Shown: positions 1 to 5,849 of the stretch, in pieces
Position numbering within the stretch: position 1 is the stretch's first letter
Layout of the letters: each line of letters begins with the position of its first letter
Origin: a bacterium
GTDB taxonomy: Bacteria > Patescibacteriota > Microgenomatia > UBA1400 > RBG-16-45-19
NCBI GenBank assembly: GCA_003247275.1
Contig: QKAA01000001.1
Coordinates: forward strand, 1 to 8,354
DNA length: 8,354 bases
Reading direction: 5' to 3'
Made by a program: the position numbers and the translations under genes
Notes under the pieces: generated by a model
Told to the model about the DNA's origin: nothing
The model's database searches: none
The model's input: only the letters and a program-made list of their open reading frames with translations

Positions 1-265
1 ACAACAGCTTTTTCTTATCCCGAAAGCGTCTAAATAACAACCCTCCCGCTGCTCTCCAATCTCGTCGCCTCATCCAGTACTGAATTTGAATTGACTGTTG
101 CTCAAACGGAAATAACCACCACGCTGCAATTATTCCATCAATCAACTCTAACAACAGCGATAAAACCAAACCTATGATAAATAACCACCACGACCCCCCA
201 AAACCTAACCACCCCACTACCCCTGCATAAATAAGCCACACCAAACCGGACAGTAAATAATTCAT
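1..265 (-). CDS. Partial membrane protein, C-terminus beyond the window
   Basis: An open frame runs from an ATG at 265 (preceded by GAGG three bases upstream and an in-frame TAG at 277-275) to the window edge without a stop, giving 88 residues. It starts MNYLLSGLVWLIYAG. Two hydrophobic helices are visible, about residues 4-21 and 26-50, the second ending in a Trp-rich stretch. A polar, strongly basic tail follows, with RRRDWR near 66-71 and RRFRDKKK near 79-86. The arrangement fits an inner-membrane protein with a cytoplasmic basic region after helix 2. It lies 46 bases below the stop of the preceding minus-strand gene, so it is probably the last visible member of the pth transcript. I do not recognise the family. 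The reading frame is uninterrupted and the composition is typical of a membrane protein, but the gene is incomplete, so its function is left open. Confidence 0.6.
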   Translation of the reverse strand, partial: MNYLLSGLVWLIYAGVVGWLGFGGSWWLFIIGLVLSLLLELIDGIIAAWWLFPFEQQSIQIQYWMRRRDWRAAGGLLFRRFRDKKKLL

Positions 266-311
266 ACCTCTACTCTAGCAAATAACCCCGTCTTCCACCA
301 ATATTAAAACC

Positions 312-611
312 CTATTTCGTCAACGGCTCTCCTTTTTTTAACTTACCCAATGCCCACATAAATAATCGCCCCTTATTGGTCACATGCGGCGCATCAATCA
401 CAAATGATCGCGCCTTCTCTAGCACCGCCCTATCCACTGTTTTAGCCAACTTTATATACATACCTCGCCGATTTTCCTCGCCCATCTCGCATGCTAATCG
501 ATAACCATAATCCTGAAATTCCCGAGTAATGTGCCCCCCCTTATCCTCCAGCGCAAACTTGGTGAGAACATCCCTAATTGAACTAGGCTTAGTCGTCTTC
601 TTCTGATTCAT
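312..611 (-). CDS. Conserved-looking 99-residue protein of unknown function
   Basis: This small, Lys/Arg-rich protein has no signal peptide or membrane helix, so it is probably cytoplasmic. Visible segments are a polar basic N-terminus (MNQKKTTKPSSIRDVLTKF), a central FQDYGYRLACEMGEENRR stretch near residues 32-49, MYIKLAKTVDR near 51-61, and NKGRLFMWALGKL near 79-91. The regular aromatic and Leu/Ile spacing suggests a compact helical fold. Its start is tied to the alkyltransferase gene: that gene's TGA at 613-611 shares its last base with this ATG (TGATG), and a GTG at 614 would give one more residue with a 4-base overlap. I chose ATG because it is the stronger start; AGAAG just upstream can serve as ribosome binding site. 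Translational coupling suggests linked expression with the alkyltransferase. The segment pattern resembles hypothetical proteins I associate with CPR genomes, but that is memory, not a search. No function is assigned. Confidence 0.8.
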   Translation of the reverse strand: MNQKKTTKPSSIRDVLTKFALEDKGGHITREFQDYGYRLACEMGEENRRGMYIKLAKTVDRAVLEKARSFVIDAPHVTNKGRLFMWALGKLKKGEPLTK

Positions 612-940
612 CACTTCTCTTCTTTTCTGGCGTCAAAACAAAACCGCTTCATATCCACATGCAAATCATCAATAAAACCTACCCCTTCTGACTCTAATCG
701 CTGTCGATGTTCCCTTGATCCACCAAAAGCAAATGATTCGCTGACACGCCCTTCTTTCGTTACCACCCGATGACAAGGAGTCCCTTTATCCCGATTTGCA
801 TGTAGTGCCCAACCCACCTTTCGCGCATCCTTCGTTCCCACTAATCGAGCCACCGCACCATAAGTCGTCACCCATCCTGCCGGAATTGACCGCACCACCT
901 CATACACCTGCTCAAATAAGCCTTTATTAGCCTCTACCAT
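611..940 (-). CDS. MGMT/ATL-family DNA alkyltransferase-like protein (single domain)
   Basis: This is the C-terminal DNA-binding and active-site domain of O6-alkylguanine-DNA alkyltransferases (Ada/Ogt/MGMT) without the usual N-terminal domain. With the ATG at 940 it is 109 residues. Motifs: PAGWVTTYGAVA (about 20-31), a helix-turn-helix with the predicted base-flipping arginine in DARKVGWALHAN (Arg40), and PCHRVV with the potential methyl-accepting Cys56. The later part (GGSREHRQRLESEGV) looks more like alkyltransferase-like (ATL) proteins, which bind O6-alkylguanine and hand it to excision repair but normally carry Trp where this has Cys. It may therefore be a true transferase or a Cys-retaining ATL. 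A TTG start at 973 is possible but would overlap pth by 47 bases; the ATG has AAGGA four bases upstream and overlaps pth by only 14. It is coupled to the unnamed gene that follows. Confidence 0.88.
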   Translation of the reverse strand: MVEANKGLFEQVYEVVRSIPAGWVTTYGAVARLVGTKDARKVGWALHANRDKGTPCHRVVTKEGRVSESFAFGGSREHRQRLESEGVGFIDDLHVDMKRFCFDARKEEK

Positions 941-1475
941 ATCTTCCTTGCATGATATCACGTACTCCCTCAATTGCTCGCAAAACCCCCTGCTGCATTA
1001 ACTTTTTCTCCTCATAATTTAACTTGCGCAACACATATCGCTGACCCGTAATCAGCCGCCTCTCCTCTGCATCTCTACTCTCTATCCCAATTCTGACTCG
1101 GAAAAAATCTTCCGTTTTAATCTCTCGCTCAATTGACAGCAATCCATTATGTCCATGCGGCCCTTTCCCAAAAGACACCTTTCCATCTCCAAACTGCAAA
1201 TCTAAATCATCGTGCAACACAATCAAGCGTTCAGCAGCAATTCCATAATAAGCCAAAGCTTTGGCTACACTCCGACCCGACTCATTCATATATGTTTGCG
1301 GCTTTAACACCACCATTTCCACTGTTTCCACCTTAAGTGCTTCCAATTTCCCTGCCTCCCGAAACACACTGCCATCAGCCACTTTATCAGCCGCCATAAA
1401 TCCCGCATTATGTCGTGTCATCTCATACTGCAAACCTGGATTTCCCAGGCCCACAATTAACCATTTACCTGCCAA
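927..1475 (-). CDS. pth: Peptidyl-tRNA hydrolase
   Basis: Pth cleaves the ester bond of peptidyl-tRNAs released by stalled ribosomes, recycling tRNA; it is a cytoplasmic monomer. The 182-residue product (E. coli enzyme 194) carries the expected signatures: IVGLGNPG at 7-14, TRHNAGF at 20-26 with catalytic His22 (E. coli His20), KPQTYMNESG at 58-67 with substrate-binding Asn64, HDDLDL at 88-93 with the conserved Asp, and HGHNGL at 107-112 with Asn110 (E. coli Asn114). The start is TTG: an in-frame TAG lies four codons upstream, and the first downstream ATG (residue 19) would delete GLGNPG. AGGGGG five bases before the TTG is a clear ribosome binding site. It is first in a leftward unit and diverges from the glycosyltransferase. 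Its 3' end overlaps the alkyltransferase start. Confidence 0.96.
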   Translation of the reverse strand: MAGKWLIVGLGNPGLQYEMTRHNAGFMAADKVADGSVFREAGKLEALKVETVEMVVLKPQTYMNESGRSVAKALAYYGIAAERLIVLHDDLDLQFGDGKVSFGKGPHGHNGLLSIEREIKTEDFFRVRIGIESRDAEERRLITGQRYVLRKLNYEEKKLMQQGVLRAIEGVRDIMQGRYGRG

Positions 1476-1591
1476 AATAACCCCCTATTTTTCTCCTAGT
1501 ATGACATAAACCGCTCAAATCACCATGATTATCTTCACCGTTAAGGTACAATATGTCCATAAATCCCCATCGATAACTAAGAAGGATTCGC
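1476..1591. promoter_or_regulatory. Divergent intergenic region between pth and glycosyltransferase
   Basis: These 116 bases separate two divergent genes and should hold promoters for both. Rightward, TACAAT at 1547-1552 is a fair -10 for the glycosyltransferase, but I see no matching -35; its ribosome binding site AAGGA sits at 1582-1586. Leftward, candidate -10 boxes for pth are GATAAT (plus-strand 1528-1533) and CATACT with an upstream TG (plus-strand 1498-1503), again without a good -35. The regional assignment is solid because both genes need a start here; the individual boxes are weak guesses. Confidence 0.4.
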
Positions 1592-2683
1592 ATGGCCAAA
1601 AAACATATTCTTATTCTTACCGCCGACACCGGGCACACCTCTATTGCTGAAGCCGCCAAAGCCTCTCTCTCAGAAAAATATACCGTCACCATTCGCAATT
1701 TATCTGGCAACACGTTTAAGCTCTACAGTCCTTTTTACCGCTATTTCCCCCAACTATTCAAAATCTTCCATCTCCTATCTCAAACCAAAAACACTCAAAA
1801 ACTCATCAAAGCTTATATTGAGAATGAATTTCGCGCCCCGATCGAACTAGCTATCAAAAAAGACAAGCCTGATTTAGTTATTTCCACCTATTACCCCTTC
1901 AATCTCATTCTTGATCAACTTCTCGATTCCTACATTAATTTTGTCACCGACCCCCGCACCATCCACCCCTTAAATCTTTCTCCCAAAGCCCACAATTTAG
2001 TCTACGACGAAGTTGGCGCCAAAATCTGCCAAAAACACCACATTGACCCTGAAAAAATTCACGTCACCGGCTGGTGGCTTCGACCCCAATATGGAAAAAC
2101 CTATAGCAAAGCCAAAGTTCGTCAACAACTCGGCATTCCTAAAAATGAACTTGTATTTTTAATTGCCTCTGGCAGTGAAGGCACCAACTGGGTTATGAAA
2201 ATTATTCCCGCTCTCCTCTACCCTTCAAAAAAGGTCACTGCTATTTTTGCCTGCGGCAACAACCACAATCTCTATCAAACCATTGAAACTATGAAAAATG
2301 TCAATCAAAAAATTCCTGCCACCCACAATCTTACCTTCTATCCCCTAAAATTTACCCATCATCTCGAAACCTATATCCAAGCCGCTGATTGTGTCATTGG
2401 CAAAGCCGGCCCCAACCTTCTCTTTGAAACTATCGACACCAAAACCCCCTTCTTTGCCATCACCCACATCACAGGCCAAGAAGATGGTAACCTTCCCCTG
2501 ATTAAACAAAAAAAGCTTGGCTTTGTCGAGGAAAATATTGTTAAAGCCAACAAACTTCTAAAACGCATTATTGCCAAACCTCAACTTCTTGATCGATTTA
2601 CCGACTCCATCTCTAAAGAAGCTAAACACAATCGTCAAGCCACCCGCAAACTAACCCAACTTGTTGACTCAATTCTTAGTTAA
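1592..2683 (+). CDS. MGDG-synthase-like glycosyltransferase (GT28 type)
   Basis: This is a GT-B fold glycosyltransferase of the monogalactosyldiacylglycerol synthase / processive diacylglycerol glucosyltransferase group, which adds sugar from a nucleotide sugar to diacylglycerol at the membrane face. The 363 residues match family length. N-terminal half: ILTADTGHTSIAEA near 8-21 (glycine loop, shortened), PDLVISTYYPF near 93-103, FVTDPRTIHP at 117-126. Middle: a VYDEVG...KIHVTGWWLRPQ stretch at 137-165, where many relatives have TGxPV. C-terminal nucleotide-binding half: FLIASGSEG at 189-197, FACGNNHNL at 219-227, DCVIGKAGPNLLFET at 266-280, and GQEDGN at 295-300, matching the KPGGLTxxEA and GQExxN positions of relatives. 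The ATG follows AAGGA by five bases. It is the only plus-strand gene, is Pro/Thr/His/Lys-rich because of the strand's C bias, and stands alone. The acceptor is unknown; a UDP-sugar donor is inferred from the family. Confidence 0.85.
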   Translation: MAKKHILILTADTGHTSIAEAAKASLSEKYTVTIRNLSGNTFKLYSPFYRYFPQLFKIFHLLSQTKNTQKLIKAYIENEFRAPIELAIKKDKPDLVISTYYPFNLILDQLLDSYINFVTDPRTIHPLNLSPKAHNLVYDEVGAKICQKHHIDPEKIHVTGWWLRPQYGKTYSKAKVRQQLGIPKNELVFLIASGSEGTNWVMKIIPALLYPSKKVTAIFACGNNHNLYQTIETMKNVNQKIPATHNLTFYPLKFTHHLETYIQAADCVIGKAGPNLLFETIDTKTPFFAITHITGQEDGNLPLIKQKKLGFVEENIVKANKLLKRIIAKPQLLDRFTDSISKEAKHNRQATRKLTQLVDSILS

Positions 2684-4382
2684 TTTCCTGCAATTCTGCC
2701 AGTGTTGTTGCGCTTGCCGCTTTTTTGTCATCCCGAAACCGCACCAATCGCGGAAATCGCAGTCCATATCCCGAAGAATGAAGTGGTGATCTGGTAATCT
2801 CGTCTGCCGCAATTTCCACTACCAACGACGGCTCCATCCATACCCCCGGAATTAAACTGTCCGGCACCACAAATTCTGCCGGCGGTTCATCCACAAACAG
2901 AGCATCCGCTCTTCGCTTTAATTCCCGCCACTGCTCATCCGTCAAACCGGTGCCAATTTTTGCCACTGTCACAAACTCTTGTTTTTCTGGGTTGAGCACC
3001 CCCACCAAAAATGCTCCTACTCCAAAACTGGAACGCTTGCCCTTCCCTCGATAATAACCCATCACCACTGCATCAATCGTGTCTGATAACTTCCCCTTCG
3101 CCTCCTCCACCTCTTTAAATTTCACCCAATTCCACCCTGACCGTCCCGGTTGATAAACTCCGTCGTATTTCTTTACCATGGCTCCCTCTAACCCCAAACC
3201 CAGCTGTTTTGCATGAAACTCCCGAACTTCATCAGCAGAAGTCGTTTCTATCATTGGACTAATCTGTAAATAATCCCCTTTTGCTATCACCTGCTCCAAT
3301 CGTTCTCGTCGCTGCCATAATGGTAGCTGCAATAAACTTTCCCCATCAATGTACAACACATCAAAACAGAAAAATCGAATCGGCACTTGTTTGCTCGCGT
3401 CCGCCACTCCATGTTTTCTCTTCCGAGTAATCGTTTCTTGGAACGGCAACAGCTTGCCCGTTTCTGGGTCATAGCCCACCGCTTCTGCATCCAAAATAAT
3501 GCTCTTTACCCCAATTTGTTCAATCGCTTGCGCCAATTCTGGAAACATAAAGCTGTTCTCTTCCAAACCTCTAGAAAAAGATCGAATCAGCTCTCCCTTA
3601 TCCGTTCTTTCAAAATGAATTTGAATCCGCTGACCATCATACTTTGGCTCCACTATCACTCGCTTCATTTTGGCAACCATTTCATCTGCTGACTTTAATC
3701 GCTGCGCTAACGCTGACATCACTGGTACTCCCACGGTAATCCCCACCTTTTGCTCTACCCCATTCAAACCATTACTCTTACACAATGCCGCGATCGTCCC
3801 AATATCCGGGTAAATCTGGTAAGCTCGTTCTAATTTTTCTCGACCTGCTTTACTCCCACTTTCCATCACCGTCAATGCATCCAACAGCGTCTTATCTGAA
3901 AATCCTAATCGCATTTTTCCCAACACTGTTCTTATCACATATTTCCGCTCTATTGCCGACAATCGCTTGAGTAATCCAACCAATAATTCAACTTTTTCCT
4001 CCTGACTTCCTTTTCCACTTGCTGCCGCCACTGCTGACAACGCCTCATATGTTTCCTTAAGTGATAGCCCCTCTCCCTCCTCTTCTCCCGACAGCTCTGT
4101 TACCACTTCTCCCAAATCCCCCAATCGACCATACGTCTTTTTTATCTCACTAAGATCCACCTCAAATAATCGCGCTAAAGCCCTCACCACCATTGTGTCT
4201 GCCAAACCAAAATCCACTCGTTGATATGCTGGTCCCAACTGACCCAACAGTAAATATAAAGCCCGACTCATCTCTTCCGCCGGGACTGTTTCCAAAAAAG
4301 TCGCCAACAATTCCGTCATCAAATTTCGCGATCTCGTCTTTTCCAACTCGATCAATATCGCCACTAATGCTTGAAATTTCAT
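2676..4382 (-). CDS. ATP-dependent DNA ligase, archaeal/LigB-type
   Basis: It seals 3'-OH/5'-phosphate nicks through a lysyl-AMP intermediate, using ATP. The 568 residues fit archaeal replicative ligases. Order: helical DNA-binding domain about 1-205; adenylation domain about 215-430; OB-fold about 435-560. Nucleotidyltransferase motifs are all present: I, EPKYDG with Lys247 as the AMP acceptor; Ia, SRGLEEN at 270-276; III, LDAEAV with Glu300; IIIa, FFCFDVLYIDG at 337-347; IV, LEGAMVKK with Glu399; V, WVKFK at 419-423; VI, RFPRLVRFRDDK at 542-553. The enzyme should be active. The ATG lies 25 bases after the stop of the small membrane gene, with only a weak AAGATAAGAG-like ribosome site, so it probably depends on the fic transcript. 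Its 3' end runs into the glycosyltransferase stop. Bacteria usually rely on NAD-dependent LigA; whether this genome has one cannot be seen here. Confidence 0.95.
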   Translation of the reverse strand: MKFQALVAILIELEKTRSRNLMTELLATFLETVPAEEMSRALYLLLGQLGPAYQRVDFGLADTMVVRALARLFEVDLSEIKKTYGRLGDLGEVVTELSGEEEGEGLSLKETYEALSAVAAASGKGSQEEKVELLVGLLKRLSAIERKYVIRTVLGKMRLGFSDKTLLDALTVMESGSKAGREKLERAYQIYPDIGTIAALCKSNGLNGVEQKVGITVGVPVMSALAQRLKSADEMVAKMKRVIVEPKYDGQRIQIHFERTDKGELIRSFSRGLEENSFMFPELAQAIEQIGVKSIILDAEAVGYDPETGKLLPFQETITRKRKHGVADASKQVPIRFFCFDVLYIDGESLLQLPLWQRRERLEQVIAKGDYLQISPMIETTSADEVREFHAKQLGLGLEGAMVKKYDGVYQPGRSGWNWVKFKEVEEAKGKLSDTIDAVVMGYYRGKGKRSSFGVGAFLVGVLNPEKQEFVTVAKIGTGLTDEQWRELKRRADALFVDEPPAEFVVPDSLIPGVWMEPSLVVEIAADEITRSPLHSSGYGLRFPRLVRFRDDKKAASATTLAELQEIN

Positions 4383-4407
4383 ACTCTTATCTTACACAAA
4401 CAATTAA

Positions 4408-4599
4408 CTAAAACCAGCCTGTAAGCACCAAATATCCCACTACCACCACCCCAATAAATCCAAATCCCATTAAAATATTAAACCAACCAACCGACCGATC
4501 ATGCGTCAACTTGTACACTCCCTCACCCACCAAGGTAAACCCAAACAACGCCGGCAACACAAGCACCATATACATCACCTGAGGATCTTGCGTGCCCAT
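4408..4599 (-). CDS. Small two-helix membrane protein, unknown function
   Basis: A 63-residue hydrophobic protein. Helix 1 spans about residues 8-28 (MYMVLVLPALFGFTLVG core). A short charged loop KLTHDRS follows at 30-36, and helix 2 spans about 38-60 (glycine- and valine-rich). The basic loop predicts a hairpin with both ends outside under the positive-inside rule. There is no cleavable signal peptide and no recognisable domain. The ATG lies 17 bases below the fic stop and its own stop lies 25 bases above the ligase start, so it is the middle gene of a probable three-gene transcript. The ribosome site is poor (GAG four bases before ATG), suggesting coupled or low translation. Favouring a real gene are its fit between two operon genes and clean hydrophobic periodicity; against it are small size and lack of homology I can name. 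Confidence 0.65.
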   Translation of the reverse strand: MGTQDPQVMYMVLVLPALFGFTLVGEGVYKLTHDRSVGWFNILMGFGFIGVVVVGYLVLTGWF

Positions 4600-4616
4600 A
4601 TACTCAAACCAGTCGC

Positions 4617-5711
4617 CTATTCCACTAACACATAATAGGCGCCCTTAGTGTGACCTTTCTTTTTGATTAACCCCTTATTAACTAAGTCTTTCAAATCTCG
4701 CAATATCGTGTCAAGAGACACCATTGGCAATACTCCCTCTAAATCAGAGCTGACGATCTTGCCATTCCCCCGCTGCATCGCCTCTAAAATCGTTATTTGT
4801 CGCTCCGACAAAGCTACTTGATATCCTACTTTGGTTTTAAGTTGCATATCTTTTGATAACAACAACACCTTTTGTTTAATCTTGTCCAACTCAATTGCTA
4901 ATCCCTTAGTAAAATATTCCAACCACCGAGTCAGGTCTAGTTGCTCATCATTTGAAGCTGATTGCAGCGCCCGATAATATTCCACCGGATCTGCATCATA
5001 ATATTCTTCTAAAGAGAAAAATCGCTTGACGTCATAACCATCTAAAAATAACGACAATAATGCCATCGCTCGCGCTACCCGGCCATTCCCATCAGTAAAT
5101 GGATGAATCCGTGCCAGCTCGTAATGGATTACTCCAGCCTTTAGTACCGGGTGATGCAAACTTGCTTGCGATGAAGACAACCACTCAAAAAACTCATCCA
5201 CCTGATACGGTACTTCAATTGACAACGGGGGTCGATAGCTCACCTCGCCTGTTTTTGAATTTGAGACCACCACCTGAACCTGACGATAAGCTCCCTGTTC
5301 CTCTTCTGGCAATATCCGCTCCGTTACCAATTTGTGCAATTCACATAACAAATCCGCATTCAATTTTACCGTCTCTGTGGTTTTTCCCTCTTGTTGATCA
5401 ATCCAAGTTAATACTTTTCGATAATTGATTACCTCTTGGATATCTCTGTCTTTAGCCGTCACTCCAGAGCGCTGGACCGCTCCCTCAACTCGAGTTTCTG
5501 CCACCGCCACAATCTTTTGAGCTTGCTCTTTCGATAATTCATTCCCCTCCAAATGAGTTCCATGGTGCACCGTCCGCTCCATCGCCTCTTTTCGAAACTG
5601 CGCCTCATAAGCCGGCACCAACGCTGCATGTTCAATTAACTCTCTCGCTCCTTCAATCAATCCCACCGCCTTTAATAGAGTGTGAGTAATCCGATAAACT
5701 GGCTCGTACAT
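4617..5711 (-). CDS. Fic-domain protein with C-terminal winged helix
   Basis: Fic enzymes usually transfer AMP from ATP to a hydroxyl side chain of a target protein. The 364 residues divide into an N-terminal Fic_N-like region (about 35-85), the Fic core (about 115-250) and a C-terminal winged helix (about 295-362). The active-site motif HPFTDGNGRVAR is complete at 203-214, with catalytic His203 and the phosphate-binding GNGR loop, so activity is expected. GTHLEGNEL at 51-59 matches the N-terminal inhibitory helix of class II Fic proteins, with Glu55 as the likely clamp on ATP binding. The GAYRQVQVVV and YRPP segments (140-162) match the target-docking flap. The C-terminal domain (ERQITILEAM, SLDTILRDLKDL) suggests DNA binding. 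The ATG follows AGGA by seven bases. It has its own promoter and no adjacent antitoxin gene, consistent with built-in inhibition. The target is unknown. Confidence 0.93.
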   Translation of the reverse strand: MYEPVYRITHTLLKAVGLIEGARELIEHAALVPAYEAQFRKEAMERTVHHGTHLEGNELSKEQAQKIVAVAETRVEGAVQRSGVTAKDRDIQEVINYRKVLTWIDQQEGKTTETVKLNADLLCELHKLVTERILPEEEQGAYRQVQVVVSNSKTGEVSYRPPLSIEVPYQVDEFFEWLSSSQASLHHPVLKAGVIHYELARIHPFTDGNGRVARAMALLSLFLDGYDVKRFFSLEEYYDADPVEYYRALQSASNDEQLDLTRWLEYFTKGLAIELDKIKQKVLLLSKDMQLKTKVGYQVALSERQITILEAMQRGNGKIVSSDLEGVLPMVSLDTILRDLKDLVNKGLIKKKGHTKGAYYVLVE

Positions 5712-5758
5712 TAAAAAATCCTCTCGTTTTTATTCAAAAAATCATCAATACTCCGTTT

Positions 5759-5787
5759 ATTATTGCATTTTTTGCCAGAAAAATCAA
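5759..5787 (-). promoter_or_regulatory. Predicted sigma70-type promoter of fic unit
   Basis: On the minus strand, TTGATT (plus 5787-5782) is followed after exactly 17 bases by AATAAT (plus 5764-5759), preceded directly by TGC, an extended -10 element. Four of six and five of six positions match consensus. Transcription would begin near 5752, giving a leader of about 40 bases before the fic ATG, with an AGGA ribosome site in it. This is the best promoter match in the window and marks the boundary between the recF-nnrD unit and the fic-ligase unit. Confidence 0.65.
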
Positions 5788-5808
5788 TTATCAACTCGAG
5801 GAATTATC
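5786..5808 (-). repeat. Pair of GATAATT direct repeats at fic promoter
   Basis: Two identical 7-base copies of GATAATT (minus strand; plus 5786-5792 and 5802-5808) lie 16 bases apart start to start, about one and a half helical turns. The nearer copy overlaps the -35 box by two bases. The placement would suit an operator, possibly for the winged helix of the Fic protein, but the elements are short and AT-rich, so chance is possible. Confidence 0.25.
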
Positions 5809-5849
5809 GCACCAATAAAAGATTGATACAAAGGGAAATGAACTAATAA

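Larger units (their letters stand above)
5712..5849. other. Intergenic gap between nnrD and fic
   Basis: This 138-base AT-rich gap is the longest non-coding stretch. It carries the fic promoter and GATAATT repeats listed separately. Near the nnrD stop I see only a weak CAAT/ATTG stem (CAATCTTTTATTG on the minus strand), too short and GC-poor to call a terminator. No open frame of useful length was found. Confidence 0.6.

Noticed and set aside
941..973. TTG start for the alkyltransferase
   Set aside because: It would overlap pth by 47 bases, while the ATG at 940 has AAGGA correctly spaced and only a 14-base overlap. Not excluded, only less likely.
1525..1651. Short plus-strand frame starting at ATG 1525, upstream of and overlapping the glycosyltransferase start
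   Set aside because: It has no ribosome site and runs out of frame into the glycosyltransferase; considered as a leader peptide but unsupported.
1465..1713. Minus-strand frame of 82 codons across the divergent region
   Set aside because: It is antisense to the start of the glycosyltransferase and overlaps pth; no domain or ribosome site, and its Cys/Arg-rich composition looks non-coding.
5099..5428. Plus-strand frame of 109 codons inside fic
   Set aside because: Antisense to the Fic core; Pro/Leu-rich composition is what the C-rich strand yields by chance, and fic motifs on the other strand are decisive.
5812..5832. Intrinsic terminator after nnrD
   Set aside because: The only stem is CAAT/ATTG around CTTTT, four AT-rich base pairs without a proper U-tract, too weak to call.
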